Of a stretch of 5,772 nt of DNA, positions 1 to 4,757 are shown one piece after another. The stretch's first letter is position 1; each line of letters begins with the position of its first letter. The DNA comes from an uncultured Trueperaceae bacterium (GTDB taxonomy: Bacteria; Deinococcota; Deinococci; Deinococcales; Trueperaceae): the NCBI GenBank assembly GCA_937911855.1, contig CALDPK010000068.1, positions 1 to 5,772 on the forward strand, given 5' to 3'. The notes under the pieces were generated by a model. The model searched no databases. It worked only from the letters and a program-made list of their open reading frames with translations, and had not been told where the DNA came from. The position numbers were made by a program, and so were the translations under genes.

Positions 1-572
1 GGATCGAGTGCGTCGCCGCCGACCAGCAGCCAGTCCAGCCGCTCGAACGCCGGCACATAGGAGTTTGATACGAATCCGGCCACAAGAAGCAAGACACTGG
101 TCACCTGAGCGAACGCCATGCCCCCGAGGTCGTATAGGAGGGTAACGAACACCCCCAGCGCGATGCTCGCCAGAACCAAAAACCCGAGTGCCCAGGCCGC
201 ATTGAGGCGCTGGAAAATCTCGGGTCCTGTAAAGATTGCGGCGAGCACGACAAGGCCTGCGCCCACCACGCAGGCCACCAGTGGCAAGGATGCAGCCCTT
301 AGCAACCTGGCTCCGGCAACAGTGGTTCGGGCGACCGGCAGCATGTTCCAGAACCGCTGACGCTGCTCGTTGCGTTCGACGTTGATCAACAGGAAACAGA
401 ATACGGGTGTTATGGGCAGTAGCCCAAGCGTCATGAAGGCCAACACAGACGGGACGGCTGTCAGGTCTCCTGCTTCGATGAACGGCAAGGAGCTCATGAC
501 CAGAAGGACGAGGCTCCAGGCGAGCACGCTGGCCAGGTTGTAGGTGAGTTCAGTGCCAGCAATTTTAAGCAT
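1..572 (-). CDS. ABC transporter permease, partial (C-terminus off the window)
   Basis: This is an integral membrane protein, probably the permease of the ABC transporter whose ATPase gene lies just upstream. I translated 190 residues from the ATG at 572-570 with no stop before the window edge. Hydrophobic segments occur at about residues 13-32, 43-64, 95-113, 125-146 and 153-172, separated by charged stretches (for example ERNEQRQR at 66-73). This is the pattern of ABC-2-like permeases rather than a substrate-binding protein. The ATG lies inside the last codons of the ATPase gene (AATGCTTAA, 8-nt overlap), so translational coupling is likely. The substrate cannot be read from the sequence. 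The context (GntR regulator, single-domain ATPase, divergent TipAS regulator) suggests export of a drug or peptide, or envelope-stress relief. Membrane topology is clear, the family assignment is from context, and the true C-terminus is not seen. Confidence 0.8.
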   Translation of the reverse strand, partial: MLKIAGTELTYNLASVLAWSLVLLVMSSLPFIEAGDLTAVPSVLAFMTLGLLPITPVFCFLLINVERNEQRQRFWNMLPVARTTVAGARLLRAASLPLVACVVGAGLVVLAAIFTGPEIFQRLNAAWALGFLVLASIALGVFVTLLYDLGGMAFAQVTSVLLLVAGFVSNSYVPAFERLDWLLVGGDALD

Positions 573-1491
573 TTACAGCCTCCGGCAAGTCGGGCGCCGG
601 CCGCCAGGTGGCAGGGGTTCCACTTTTGAGCACCTGCACAGAAATTTCCTCAAGTGACATACGGGTTGCGTTCAGCTGATTCGCTCCGAGTGCCCGGAGC
701 TGATCTTCAAGTCGGGCAAAATCAGGGGTTATGGCGCTGTGCAGTGAGCCTTGTACCTGATGTTCCGATAGCAGCGCAGCTGTTGCTGCGGGAAGTTTCG
801 GCGTGCCCATCCGGAATGTGAGCCGGCGCCAGCCCGCCTCGAGCTCGTCACGATCAGCCTGCAATATCAGCTGCCCATTGCGTATGAAAGCCAGCTCATC
901 CGCCAGTCTGCTGACGTCAGAGAGGATGTGGGTCGAATAGATCAAGGTCGGACCGTCTTGACTGAGGTATTCGAAGAGTACGTCCAGGAGCTCACTCCGG
1001 ACGATGGGATCCAGACCTGAGGTGGGCTCATCAAGCAGCAACAACTGTGGACGCCGTGCCAGTGCAGAGACCAAAGCAAGCTTGACGCGATTGCCGCGGG
1101 AGAGGGTGGCCATCTTCTTGTCAAGCTGCACGTCCAGACGCCGAACCAAGTGATCCTGAAGTTCGTTGGACCAGTGAGGATAAAAAGAGGCGATGAACCT
1201 CAGGTTCCTGCGCCCGCTCCACTTTTCGAGGAACGGCTGCGTGTCTGATGCATAGCCTATGCCCAGATTGATTTCCGGTTTGTGGGGTCCCTGCAGAACC
1301 CCGAGCACCTCCACCTGACCGGCGGCAGGGCGGCTGACCCCTGCCAGCAGATCCATAAGGGTGGTTTTGCCCGCTCCATTGGGACCGATGAGTGCCACGG
1401 CTCGACCTGCCTTTATTTCCAGGTCAACGGGTCCGAGTGTGAAGCCGGGATAGCGCGTGAGCAAACCGTGAAGTCTGATTGCCTGACTCAC
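565..1491 (-). CDS. ABC transporter ATP-binding protein
   Basis: This is the cytoplasmic ATPase subunit of an ABC transporter, 308 residues. All nucleotide-binding motifs are visible: Walker A GPNGAGKT (36-43), Q-loop Gln at about 85 (ASDTQPF), a signature variant LSRGNRVKLAL (130-140, LSRGN in place of LSGGQ), Walker B LLLLDEP (150-156) with D-loop SGLD (158-161), and the H-loop His188 in STHIL. A roughly 90-residue C-terminal extension follows the ATPase core, as in YtrB/CcmA-like exporters. The start is GTG (1491-1489), not ATG. It overlaps the TGA of the GntR gene in a GTGA junction, with GGAG 7 nt upstream inside the GntR coding region. The stop overlaps the start of the permease. The organisation GntR-ATPase-permease matches Bacillus ytr-like operons, which are controlled by the YtrA repressor and induced by some cell-wall-active antibiotics. 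That function is inferred from organisation, not shown here. Confidence 0.95.
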   Translation of the reverse strand: MSQAIRLHGLLTRYPGFTLGPVDLEIKAGRAVALIGPNGAGKTTLMDLLAGVSRPAAGQVEVLGVLQGPHKPEINLGIGYASDTQPFLEKWSGRRNLRFIASFYPHWSNELQDHLVRRLDVQLDKKMATLSRGNRVKLALVSALARRPQLLLLDEPTSGLDPIVRSELLDVLFEYLSQDGPTLIYSTHILSDVSRLADELAFIRNGQLILQADRDELEAGWRRLTFRMGTPKLPAATAALLSEHQVQGSLHSAITPDFARLEDQLRALGANQLNATRMSLEEISVQVLKSGTPATWRPAPDLPEAVNA

Positions 1492-1868
1492 GAAGGCACT
1501 CCATCCAGTTGACGACCGACACTGGCCAGTATTTCATTGGCACTCAACCCTTCAGCCAGTGCCTGTTCCAGCTGTGGCTGGATAGCTTCTTCGAAACGTG
1601 CCACTGCCAGTCGCCGCCGTTCAGCCGCCGGAAGTGTGACCACCTGGAACCCCTTGCCCCGCCTTGCCAGAATCAAACCGTGTCGTTCGAGCGTTTCATA
1701 TGCCCGCTGCACAGTGATGACACTGACTTTCTGCCCGGCGGCAAGACCGCGTATGGAAGGTAATTCAGCCCCGTCTTCGAGGTCCCCTGACAATATCAGG
1801 GCGCGAATCTGCTGGACGATCTGATTCTGGAGTGTTTCGTTTGATTGGTCGCTGAGCTGGAGAATCAC
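1488..1868 (-). CDS. GntR-family transcriptional regulator, YtrA subfamily
   Basis: This is a 126-residue DNA-binding repressor. The winged helix-turn-helix spans about residues 10-79 and has the GntR hallmarks LPSIRGLA (36-43), VSVITVQRAYETLERHGLI (48-66) and the wing RRGKGFQV (69-76). Only about 47 residues follow. There is no room for an FCD or UTRA effector domain, so it belongs to the short YtrA class whose C-terminus mainly dimerises. The start is GTG (1868-1866), preceded by GAGG six nt upstream. An upstream ATG in the same region is closed by TAA after two codons, which supports the GTG. It is the first gene of the operon and ends in a 4-nt GTGA overlap with the ATPase gene. A perfect dyad over its promoter suggests autorepression of the whole operon. 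The ligand is unknown. Confidence 0.93.
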   Translation of the reverse strand: MILQLSDQSNETLQNQIVQQIRALILSGDLEDGAELPSIRGLAAGQKVSVITVQRAYETLERHGLILARRGKGFQVVTLPAAERRRLAVARFEEAIQPQLEQALAEGLSANEILASVGRQLDGVPS

Positions 1869-1889
1869 GGATTACCTCGCCATAAACAA

Positions 1890-1917
1890 TGCATAGGTTG
1901 AGTATATACGCTATGCA
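1890..1917. promoter_or_regulatory. Probable operator of the GntR/YtrA-type repressor
   Basis: There is a perfect 7-bp inverted repeat, TGCATAG (1890-1896) and CTATGCA (1911-1917), separated by 14 bp. The spacer contains a smaller palindrome, GTATATAC (1902-1909). The dyad brackets the likely -10 of the GntR operon, so bound protein would block polymerase. GntR proteins bind dyads as dimers. Assignment to this protein is inference from position. Confidence 0.6.
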
Positions 1918-1930
1918 CAGTTACTGCCTA
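1901..1930 (-). promoter_or_regulatory. Promoter of the GntR-ABC operon
   Basis: Read on the minus strand, a -10 TATACT (1906-1901, five of six consensus bases) lies 18 bp from a weak -35 TAGGCA (1930-1925). It would give a short leader of about 25 nt that contains the GAGG ribosome-binding site before the GTG at 1868. The -10 sits inside the TGCATAG/CTATGCA dyad. Confidence 0.5.
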
Positions 1931-1940
1931 GTCAGTCGAC

Positions 1941-1971
1941 TTGACCTTGACGTAACGTCAACCTTTATCCT
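1941..1971 (+). promoter_or_regulatory. MerR-type promoter and operator of the TipAS regulator gene
   Basis: A -35 TTGACC (1941-1946) and a -10 TATCCT (1966-1971) are separated by 19 bp. This over-long spacing is what MerR-family activators correct by DNA distortion. The spacer carries a perfect palindrome, TTGACG-TAA-CGTCAA (1947-1961). The -10 ends 6 nt before the ATG at 1978, so transcription should start at or next to the A of the start codon. No Shine-Dalgarno precedes the ATG. The regulator encoded next to it is the obvious candidate to bind here (autoregulation, as for S. lividans tipA). Confidence 0.7.
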
Positions 1972-1977
1972 CGGGTC

Positions 1978-2724
1978 ATGGAGTGGTCGATACAGCAGAT
2001 CGCGAAGTTGGCTGGCACCACAAGCCGCACCCTGCGGCACTACGACGAGCAGGGTCTGTTGACTCCGAGCCGGGTTGGCGCCAACGGGTACAGGTATTAC
2101 GACGGGAAATCGCTGGTGCGGCTGCAGCGGATCCTGCTGTTCCGGGAGCTTGGCCTTGGCCTCCCCCAGATCAGGGAGCTTCTCGAGCGTGAAACCGACG
2201 AGACCAGCGCACTGCTGACGCATCTGGAAGTGCTCAGGCACGAGAAAGACCAGCTGAACCGGCGGATCGCTGCGGTCGAACACACCATAAATTCACTGAA
2301 GGAAGGGAAGCAGCTCATGGCAGAAGAGATGTTTGACGGCTTTGACCATACGAAGTACCGGGACGAAGTGGAGGAACGCTGGGGCAAGGACGCCTACGCG
2401 CAATCCGACCGCTGGTGGCGCGGCATGAGTCCCGACGAGCAGAAGAACTGGATGGAGCGGGTGGGGCAGCTCAATCGAGACTGGATCTCTGCCCATGAGG
2501 CGGGTTTGACCCCGGACTCAGCAGAGGCTCAGGAGCTGGCCGACAGGCACATCGCCTGGCTCCGCAGCATCCCCGGTACGCCTCGGACTGAGTTTGCCGG
2601 CTACATCGCGGGGCTCGCAGAGATGTACGTATCCGACGAACGGTTCGCAGCAAACTACGGTGGCCAGGACGGCGCCCGATTCGTTCGGGACGCACTGAAC
2701 ATCCGGATGAACAGGGACGCCTGA
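1978..2724 (+). CDS. MerR-family regulator with TipAS ligand-binding domain
   Basis: This 248-residue protein is close to the length of Streptomyces TipAL (about 253) and Caulobacter SkgA. The N-terminal winged helix (residues 3-70) has MerR features: SIQQIAKLAGTTSRTLRHYDEQGLL, then GYRYYD (37-42) and LGLGLPQIREL. A charged coiled-coil linker covers about 75-112. The C-terminal TipAS domain (about 115-245) starts at MFDGFDHTKYRDEVEERWG and contains WWRGMSPDEQKNW and the terminal YVSDERFAANYGG and FVRDALNIR motifs. TipAS domains bind thiopeptides and other antibiotics and switch on target promoters. The whole protein lacks cysteine, so the covalent thiopeptide capture described for TipA (through a Cys) is not possible here. 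The promoter geometry suggests autoactivation and a leaderless mRNA. An internal start at Met114 may give the TipAS domain alone. It is divergent from the GntR-ABC operon and may also affect it. Confidence 0.93.
   Translation: MEWSIQQIAKLAGTTSRTLRHYDEQGLLTPSRVGANGYRYYDGKSLVRLQRILLFRELGLGLPQIRELLERETDETSALLTHLEVLRHEKDQLNRRIAAVEHTINSLKEGKQLMAEEMFDGFDHTKYRDEVEERWGKDAYAQSDRWWRGMSPDEQKNWMERVGQLNRDWISAHEAGLTPDSAEAQELADRHIAWLRSIPGTPRTEFAGYIAGLAEMYVSDERFAANYGGQDGARFVRDALNIRMNRDA
2301..2319 (+). promoter_or_regulatory. Internal ribosome-binding site and ATG for a free TipAS domain
   Basis: Within the MerR gene, a purine run GGAAGGGAAG (2301-2310) lies just before an in-frame ATG at 2317 (Met114), exactly at the linker/TipAS boundary. 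Initiation here would give a 135-residue ligand-binding protein without the DNA-binding domain. S. lividans makes such a short TipAS product from an internal start near codon 110. The full-length start at 1978 has no Shine-Dalgarno, whereas this one does. Confidence 0.45.
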
Positions 2725-2726
2725 TC

Positions 2727-3068
2727 TCACTGCTTCCGGGTTTCCGTCGCGACCCAGTCCAGATACGCCGGCAGACCACCCTGAGCCGGATACGCCACGA
2801 CACAGGGCACTTCGAACGGATGCAGTTCCGTCACCCTGGCCTGCAGTTCTTCCAGGCGGTCCCGGGTCGTCTTCGCCCAGGCAAACACCTCGGGGCCGCT
2901 GACGATCTCATCGTCCCAGCGGTAGACCGAGCGGCCAGTCCCAAAGATGTTCACGCACGCTGCCAGGCGGCTGCTGACCAGATCACTGGCGATCCGGTCG
3001 GCAGCCGCTTCATCCGGGAACGTAAGGTATACGCCGACTACTTCTGTTGAATCATGCTGACTGTCCAT
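2727..3068 (-). CDS. cutA: CutA1-like divalent-cation tolerance protein
   Basis: This is a small cytoplasmic CutA-family protein of 113 residues, a usual length for the family. Members form very stable ferredoxin-like trimers, bind Cu(II) and other divalent metals in vitro, and are linked to metal tolerance. Their precise cellular role is unsettled. Family motifs seen: the core RLAACVNIF (34-42, with Cys38), SVYRWDDEI (47-55), KTTRDRLEEL (66-75), ELHPFEVPCVVAYP (81-94, with His83 and Pro84) and the terminal YLDWV (102-106). I chose the ATG at 3068-3066. The frame is open upstream to 3179, but those 37 residues resemble no CutA sequence and would intrude on the divergent control region. The ribosome-binding site is weak (GATGGG). 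The TGA lies 2 bp from the stop of the MerR gene on the other strand. Confidence 0.93.
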   Translation of the reverse strand: MDSQHDSTEVVGVYLTFPDEAAADRIASDLVSSRLAACVNIFGTGRSVYRWDDEIVSGPEVFAWAKTTRDRLEELQARVTELHPFEVPCVVAYPAQGGLPAYLDWVATETRKQ

Positions 3069-3190
3069 ATGCCCATCGTCACCGATTCCTGGCAGTACCG
3101 CTTCAGTGCGCGTTACCGTCCAGCTTTCAGCCGCGCCGCTACGGTGCCAGAGCCCGCAGGATGCCCGGCAGCTGGCCACGTGGCTGCACG

Positions 3191-3211
3191 CAATTGGGGC
3201 ATGACCAATTG
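3191..3211. promoter_or_regulatory. Perfect dyad overlapping the -35 of the SRPBCC gene
   Basis: CAATTGG (3191-3197) and CCAATTG (3205-3211) form a perfect 7-bp inverted repeat with a 7-bp spacer, so the two half-sites are 14 bp apart, or about 1.3 helical turns. The right arm overlaps the predicted -35 element. This is the expected position of a repressor operator. No regulator gene adjoins it, so the cognate protein is unknown. Confidence 0.5.
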
Positions 3212-3237
3212 TGCCCGACCTGAACCTGCCCTATACT
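3209..3237 (+). promoter_or_regulatory. Leaderless promoter of the SRPBCC gene
   Basis: A -35 TTGTGC (3209-3214) and a -10 TATACT (3232-3237) are spaced by 17 bp. The -10 ends 5 nt before the ATG at 3243, and no purine-rich ribosome-binding site is present, so the transcript should begin at or within a base or two of the start codon. Confidence 0.6.
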
Positions 3238-3242
3238 CCGCC

Positions 3243-3809
3243 ATGGACGAGACAGGAAAACTTGAAGGAGCAGGCACACTGGAGCGCACCCCCGGTGGTT
3301 ACCGGGTGCAGTTCGTGCGGACCTACGAGCGGTCGCAGGACGAACTGTGGGACGCGATCACCTCACCGGAAGGCCTGGACAGCTGGTATCCCACCAGATT
3401 GCGGACTGACGGCGTGGTGGGCAGCACCGTGAACGAAACATTCGAAGGCGAAGACGGGGTGAGGCTGCCCGCACCGCCCGGAACACTCACTGCTTACGAG
3501 CCGCCGCGACTGTTTGAGTACCGCACTGAAGGCCCTGTTGAAGCACCCGAACCTTCAACCCGGGGCCTCCAGACGATCCGCATGGAAACACAGTCAGGGC
3601 CAGATGGCGACAGCAGCACTCTGGTCTTCACCCACGACGTCGAATCTCTGGATATCGCCGTGGACGTCCTCGGGGGCTGGCATTACTGCCTGGAGTTCCT
3701 GGCACTGACAATGGGCACCGACGGTGAGCCGACGCGAGAGAACCTCGAACGTTTCAAGCAGTACTACCAGGCCATGGCCGGCACATCCGGTCAGCCGCGT
3801 GATGCTTGA
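3243..3809 (+). CDS. SRPBCC / AHSA1-like domain protein
   Basis: This 188-residue soluble protein has the START-like (SRPBCC) fold of the AHSA1 (Aha1 C-terminal homologue) family. These proteins have a hydrophobic cavity for small ligands, but bacterial members rarely have a defined function. The domain starts at about residue 22 with VQFVRTYERSQDELWDAITSPEGLDSWYP (22-50), continues through a beta-rich region (GTLTAYEPPRLFEYRTEG, 80-97; STLVFTHDVES, 125-135) and ends in the long C-terminal helix GGWHYCLEFLALTMG (144-158). An acidic, proline-rich insert occurs at about 98-107. I chose the ATG at 3243 because it lies immediately after a promoter -10 and the domain begins shortly after it. The frame is open upstream to 3054, but that stretch overlaps the start of cutA and the promoter itself. 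Many AHSA1 genes sit next to an ArsR regulator, but none is seen here. Confidence 0.85.
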   Translation: MDETGKLEGAGTLERTPGGYRVQFVRTYERSQDELWDAITSPEGLDSWYPTRLRTDGVVGSTVNETFEGEDGVRLPAPPGTLTAYEPPRLFEYRTEGPVEAPEPSTRGLQTIRMETQSGPDGDSSTLVFTHDVESLDIAVDVLGGWHYCLEFLALTMGTDGEPTRENLERFKQYYQAMAGTSGQPRDA

Positions 3810-3859
3810 TCGCCGACTTCTGGTCTGCGAAACGCTTCAGGAGAGCGGGGGTGTTTCCG

Positions 3860-3876
3860 CCCTACTACTTGTAGGG
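3860..3876. other. Short perfect hairpin after the SRPBCC gene
   Basis: CCCTAC (3860-3865) pairs with GTAGGG (3871-3876) across a 5-nt loop, TACTT. It lies about 50 bp after the SRPBCC stop. No T-tract follows on either strand, so it is not a standard intrinsic terminator. It could protect a 3' end or be incidental. Confidence 0.35.
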
Positions 3877-3994
3877 AAGAAGGTCAAACCGAGAGTAGAA
3901 GTGCGATGAACGCGACGCCCACCTGGGCTGAGGAAGTCAATCTGAGAGCGGAATGGAGAAGTTGAAGTGAGAGTTTCCTAGAAGCCGGGCACTC

Positions 3995-4024
3995 CTGACC
4001 GGCAATTCGAGCAGTCTTTATCCT
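3995..4024 (+). promoter_or_regulatory. Possible promoter upstream of the toxin-antitoxin operon
   Basis: CTGACC (3995-4000) and TATCCT (4019-4024) are spaced by 18 bp. The -10 area shares the exact 12-mer CTTTATCCTCGG with the MerR-gene promoter (1963-1974 and 4016-4027). It would give a leader of roughly 115 nt to the antitoxin ATG. A 12-base match is expected about once by chance in a window this size, so support is weak. Confidence 0.25.
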
Positions 4025-4092
4025 CGGACCAACCCGAAACTGAGGAACGCCCTCTCGGTACTCCAGCGTGCCCTGCAAGTGTGCACCCAGTT

Positions 4093-4108
4093 GTATTACA
4101 TGTCATAC
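4093..4108. promoter_or_regulatory. Probable operator of the toxin-antitoxin operon
   Basis: GTATTACATGTCATAC is a 16-bp palindrome with a single mismatched pair (positions 5 and 12). It ends 36 bp before the antitoxin ATG. Ribbon-helix-helix antitoxins bind such dyads upstream of their own operon, alone or with the toxin. Assignment here is inference from symmetry and position. Confidence 0.5.
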
Positions 4109-4144
4109 TTGAAGCCTTGAGACGTCACGGAAGGATGTTGCACT

Positions 4145-4351
4145 ATGTTGACCGTTAGATTGGAGCCTGAACTCGAAGCCCGACTGAATGAGTTGGCTGA
4201 AGCAACTGGTCGCTCAAAGAGTCACTACGTGCGCCAGGCGCTAGAAGAGTTCCTTGAGGATAGAGCCGACTACTTACTGGCCATCTCTCTTCTCGAAAGG
4301 AACGAACGCACCATTGGGATCAACGAGCTAAGGCACGAACTTGGCTTATGA
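4145..4351 (+). CDS. Ribbon-helix-helix antitoxin (RelB/CopG-like)
   Basis: This 68-residue protein is the antitoxin of a type II toxin-antitoxin pair. The N-terminal ribbon-helix-helix is clear: the beta strand LTVRLEPE (2-9), helix 1 ELEARLNELAEATG (9-22), the turn RSKSHY (23-28) and helix 2 VRQALEEFLEDRADYL (29-44). Two such chains make a DNA-binding dimer. The C-terminal tail ends in INELRHELGL (59-68), like the toxin-wrapping segment of RelB-type antitoxins. The ATG at 4145 is preceded by GGAAGGA (4129-4135), a strong ribosome-binding site. The gene overlaps the toxin gene by 11 nt. Codons are less GC-biased than in the left-hand genes (TTG, TTA, CTA, AGA appear), which fits horizontal acquisition. 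A near-palindromic operator lies upstream. Confidence 0.92.
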   Translation: MLTVRLEPELEARLNELAEATGRSKSHYVRQALEEFLEDRADYLLAISLLERNERTIGINELRHELGL

Positions 4352-4604
4352 ACTGCGCTTCAGCAGTACGGCCGCCAAGCAATTACGTAAACTGGACCGT
4401 ACCGAAGCAAGTCGCATAGTCGACTACCTCGAAGCCGTGGCGGATCTCGATGACCCCACAGTACGGGGCAAGAACCTGACCGGCGAATACAGCGGCATCT
4501 GGCGCTACAGAATCGGCAGCTATCGCGCCCTTTGCGATATAGACAAGAATGCCCTGAAGATCCTGACCCTGGAGATCAGCCACCGCTCAAAAAGTTACAG
4601 ATGA
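4341..4604 (+). CDS. RelE/ParE-family toxin
   Basis: This 87-residue toxin of the RelE/ParE superfamily is cognate to the overlapping antitoxin. RelE members cleave mRNA in the ribosomal A site, whereas ParE members poison gyrase. The N-terminus YELRFSSTAAKQLRKLDR (3-20) and the C-terminal EISHRSKSYR (78-87, with the HR...Y arrangement of RelE-type active sites) favour a ribosome-dependent RNase. Arg55 and Arg57 in WRYRIGSYR (54-62) are the expected basic residues of the central sheet. The start is TTG at 4341. A stop in frame at 4329 prevents extension, and the ATG at 4348 is in another frame. AAGG (4330-4333) is a modest ribosome-binding site, so translation probably depends on coupling with the antitoxin, which would keep toxin below antitoxin. 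All key motifs are present and the gene appears intact. Confidence 0.9.
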   Translation: MAYELRFSSTAAKQLRKLDRTEASRIVDYLEAVADLDDPTVRGKNLTGEYSGIWRYRIGSYRALCDIDKNALKILTLEISHRSKSYR

Positions 4605-4757
4605 ACCAGATCAGCAACAGCATGACCAGCATAGTTTTCGCTGCAAGAGTTATACCGCTCGGCACCTTCGCACTCTCAGATGTGCTTCCGCACTGTCTCA
4701 GATAGGCCTCAACTAAACCTCCGCTGTATCAGTTAGAACTTCCGCTCTACAACTGGC
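4605..4757. other. Intergenic region with degenerate CTTCCGC-type repeats
   Basis: No gene is seen here. The sequence contains loosely repeated units starting CTTCGCACT (4666), CTTCCGCACT (4685), CCTCCGCTGT (4718) and CTTCCGCTCT (4739). The first two also share CTCAGAT. The units are imperfect and unevenly spaced (19, 33 and 21 bp). A 34-codon frame overlapping the toxin stop at 4601 has no support. Confidence 0.35.

Larger units (their letters stand above)
3810..4144. other. Intergenic region between the SRPBCC gene and the toxin-antitoxin pair
   Basis: These 335 bp hold no ORF that I can defend. They contain the CCCTAC/GTAGGG hairpin (3860-3876), a possible promoter (3995-4024) and the antitoxin operator (4093-4108). 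A minus-strand frame of 64 codons at 3884-4078 has no recognisable domain and no ribosome-binding site. The base composition is visibly less GC-rich than the flanking genes on the left. Confidence 0.6.

Noticed and set aside
1282..1824. Plus-strand ORFs across the ATPase and GntR genes
   Set aside because: They are antisense to genes with complete family motifs and have no domain or ribosome-binding site of their own.
3069..3179. Extension of the cutA frame upstream to 3179
   Set aside because: The 37 extra residues match no CutA feature and would make the protein much longer than the family norm.
3054..3242. Extension of the SRPBCC reading frame upstream to 3054
   Set aside because: It overlaps the cutA start on the other strand, contains the promoter and dyad of the gene, and its residues do not resemble the family. 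The ATG at 3243 fits the domain start.
3860..3876. Intrinsic terminator for the SRPBCC gene
   Set aside because: The hairpin is perfect but only 6 bp and lacks a T-tract on both strands, so it is recorded only as a hairpin.
3925..4050. Hammerhead-like CTGAGGA motifs near 3929 and 4040
   Set aside because: The conserved GAAA and cleavage-site segments and the stems are not in the required order or pairing.
3884..4078. Minus-strand 64-codon frame in the intergenic region
   Set aside because: No recognisable domain, no ribosome-binding site, and overlap with the region carrying regulatory sequences for the plus-strand operon.
4348..4350. ATG in ATGA over the antitoxin stop as the toxin start
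   Set aside because: It is not in the toxin frame. The toxin similarity begins with the codons from TTG 4341.
4601..4705. 34-codon frame starting at ATGA over the toxin stop
   Set aside because: The overlap looks like coupling, but the peptide has no recognisable feature and the region is repeat-like and apparently decayed.
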